Assembly: GCA_018303895.1 (NCBI GenBank)
Contig: JAGVXJ010000034.1
Location: forward strand, 1-5,287
Source of the DNA: Candidatus Pacearchaeota archaeon
GTDB lineage: Archaea; Nanobdellota; Nanobdellia; Pacearchaeales; GW2011-AR1
DNA length: 5,287 nt
Reading direction: 5' to 3'
Part shown: positions 5,260 through 5,287 of the stretch, in pieces
Layout of the letters: every line of letters starts with the position of its first letter
How positions within the stretch are numbered: the first letter of the stretch is position 1
Position numbers and translations under genes: made by a program
The notes under the pieces: model-generated
What the model saw: only the letters and a program-made list of their open reading frames with translations
The model's database searches: none
Told to the model about the DNA's origin: nothing

Positions 5260-5287
5260 TGAAATCAGATATTTAAGAGCTGAATTA
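5249..5287 (+). CDS. First 13 codons of a further unidentified gene
   Basis: ATG 5249 opens a frame that runs off the window and encodes MAINEIRYLRAEL. Only 13 residues are visible, too few to place in a family; the end of the fragment looks helical. A strong GGGGAG seven bases upstream and an 11-base overlap with the preceding stop indicate a real, translationally coupled gene rather than a chance frame. It is the second gene of the transcript that starts near 4879. Confidence 0.6.
   Translation, partial: MAINEIRYLRAEL

Overview
The window is AT-rich archaeal chromosome. The archaeal assignment rests on the AMP phosphorylase, which carries the archaeal active-site signature (DKHSIGGIPGNRTTP). 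It is supported by TATA-like boxes at a fixed distance from start codons, and by a tRNA-Ser gene that lacks an encoded CCA end. The compact layout, the many small uncharacterised proteins and the AMP phosphorylase would fit a DPANN archaeon of the Woesearchaeota/Pacearchaeota type. That lineage call is inference and would need a phylogeny.

Layout: positions 1-105 hold the last 34 codons of an unidentified + strand gene. Positions 106-464 carry no confident gene, but hold a TATA-like inverted repeat, a Shine-Dalgarno-preceded small ORF (doubtful), and two adjacent palindromes. A tRNA-Ser(UGA) lies on the - strand at 465-544. Three - strand genes follow, transcribed from right to left: an AI-2E family membrane transporter (2417-3457), AMP phosphorylase (934-2415, one base after the transporter stop), and a 90-residue helical protein (621-893) that appears to have its own promoter. 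A divergent control region at 3458-3563 separates these from a + strand series: an unrecognised 241-residue two-part protein (3564-4289), two small unrecognised proteins (4324-4821 and 4879-5259), and the first 13 codons of a further gene (5249 to the edge) that overlaps the gene before it.

Function: AMP phosphorylase turns AMP and phosphate into adenine and ribose 1,5-bisphosphate, the entry step of the archaeal AMP-to-RuBisCO pathway. Neither ribose-1,5-bisphosphate isomerase nor type III RuBisCO is in the window. Tight coupling to a transporter suggests, without proving, that the transporter handles a metabolite of this pathway. The + strand proteins cannot be assigned a function from sequence alone.

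The clearest new signal is regulatory. Four genes (893-, 3564+, 4324+, 4879+) have a TATA-like box whose first base lies 29 or 30 nt upstream of the ATG, the geometry expected of leaderless transcripts. This moves two start codons downstream of the longest-ORF starts. By contrast, the transporter gene and the overlapping gene at 5249 have Shine-Dalgarno sequences.
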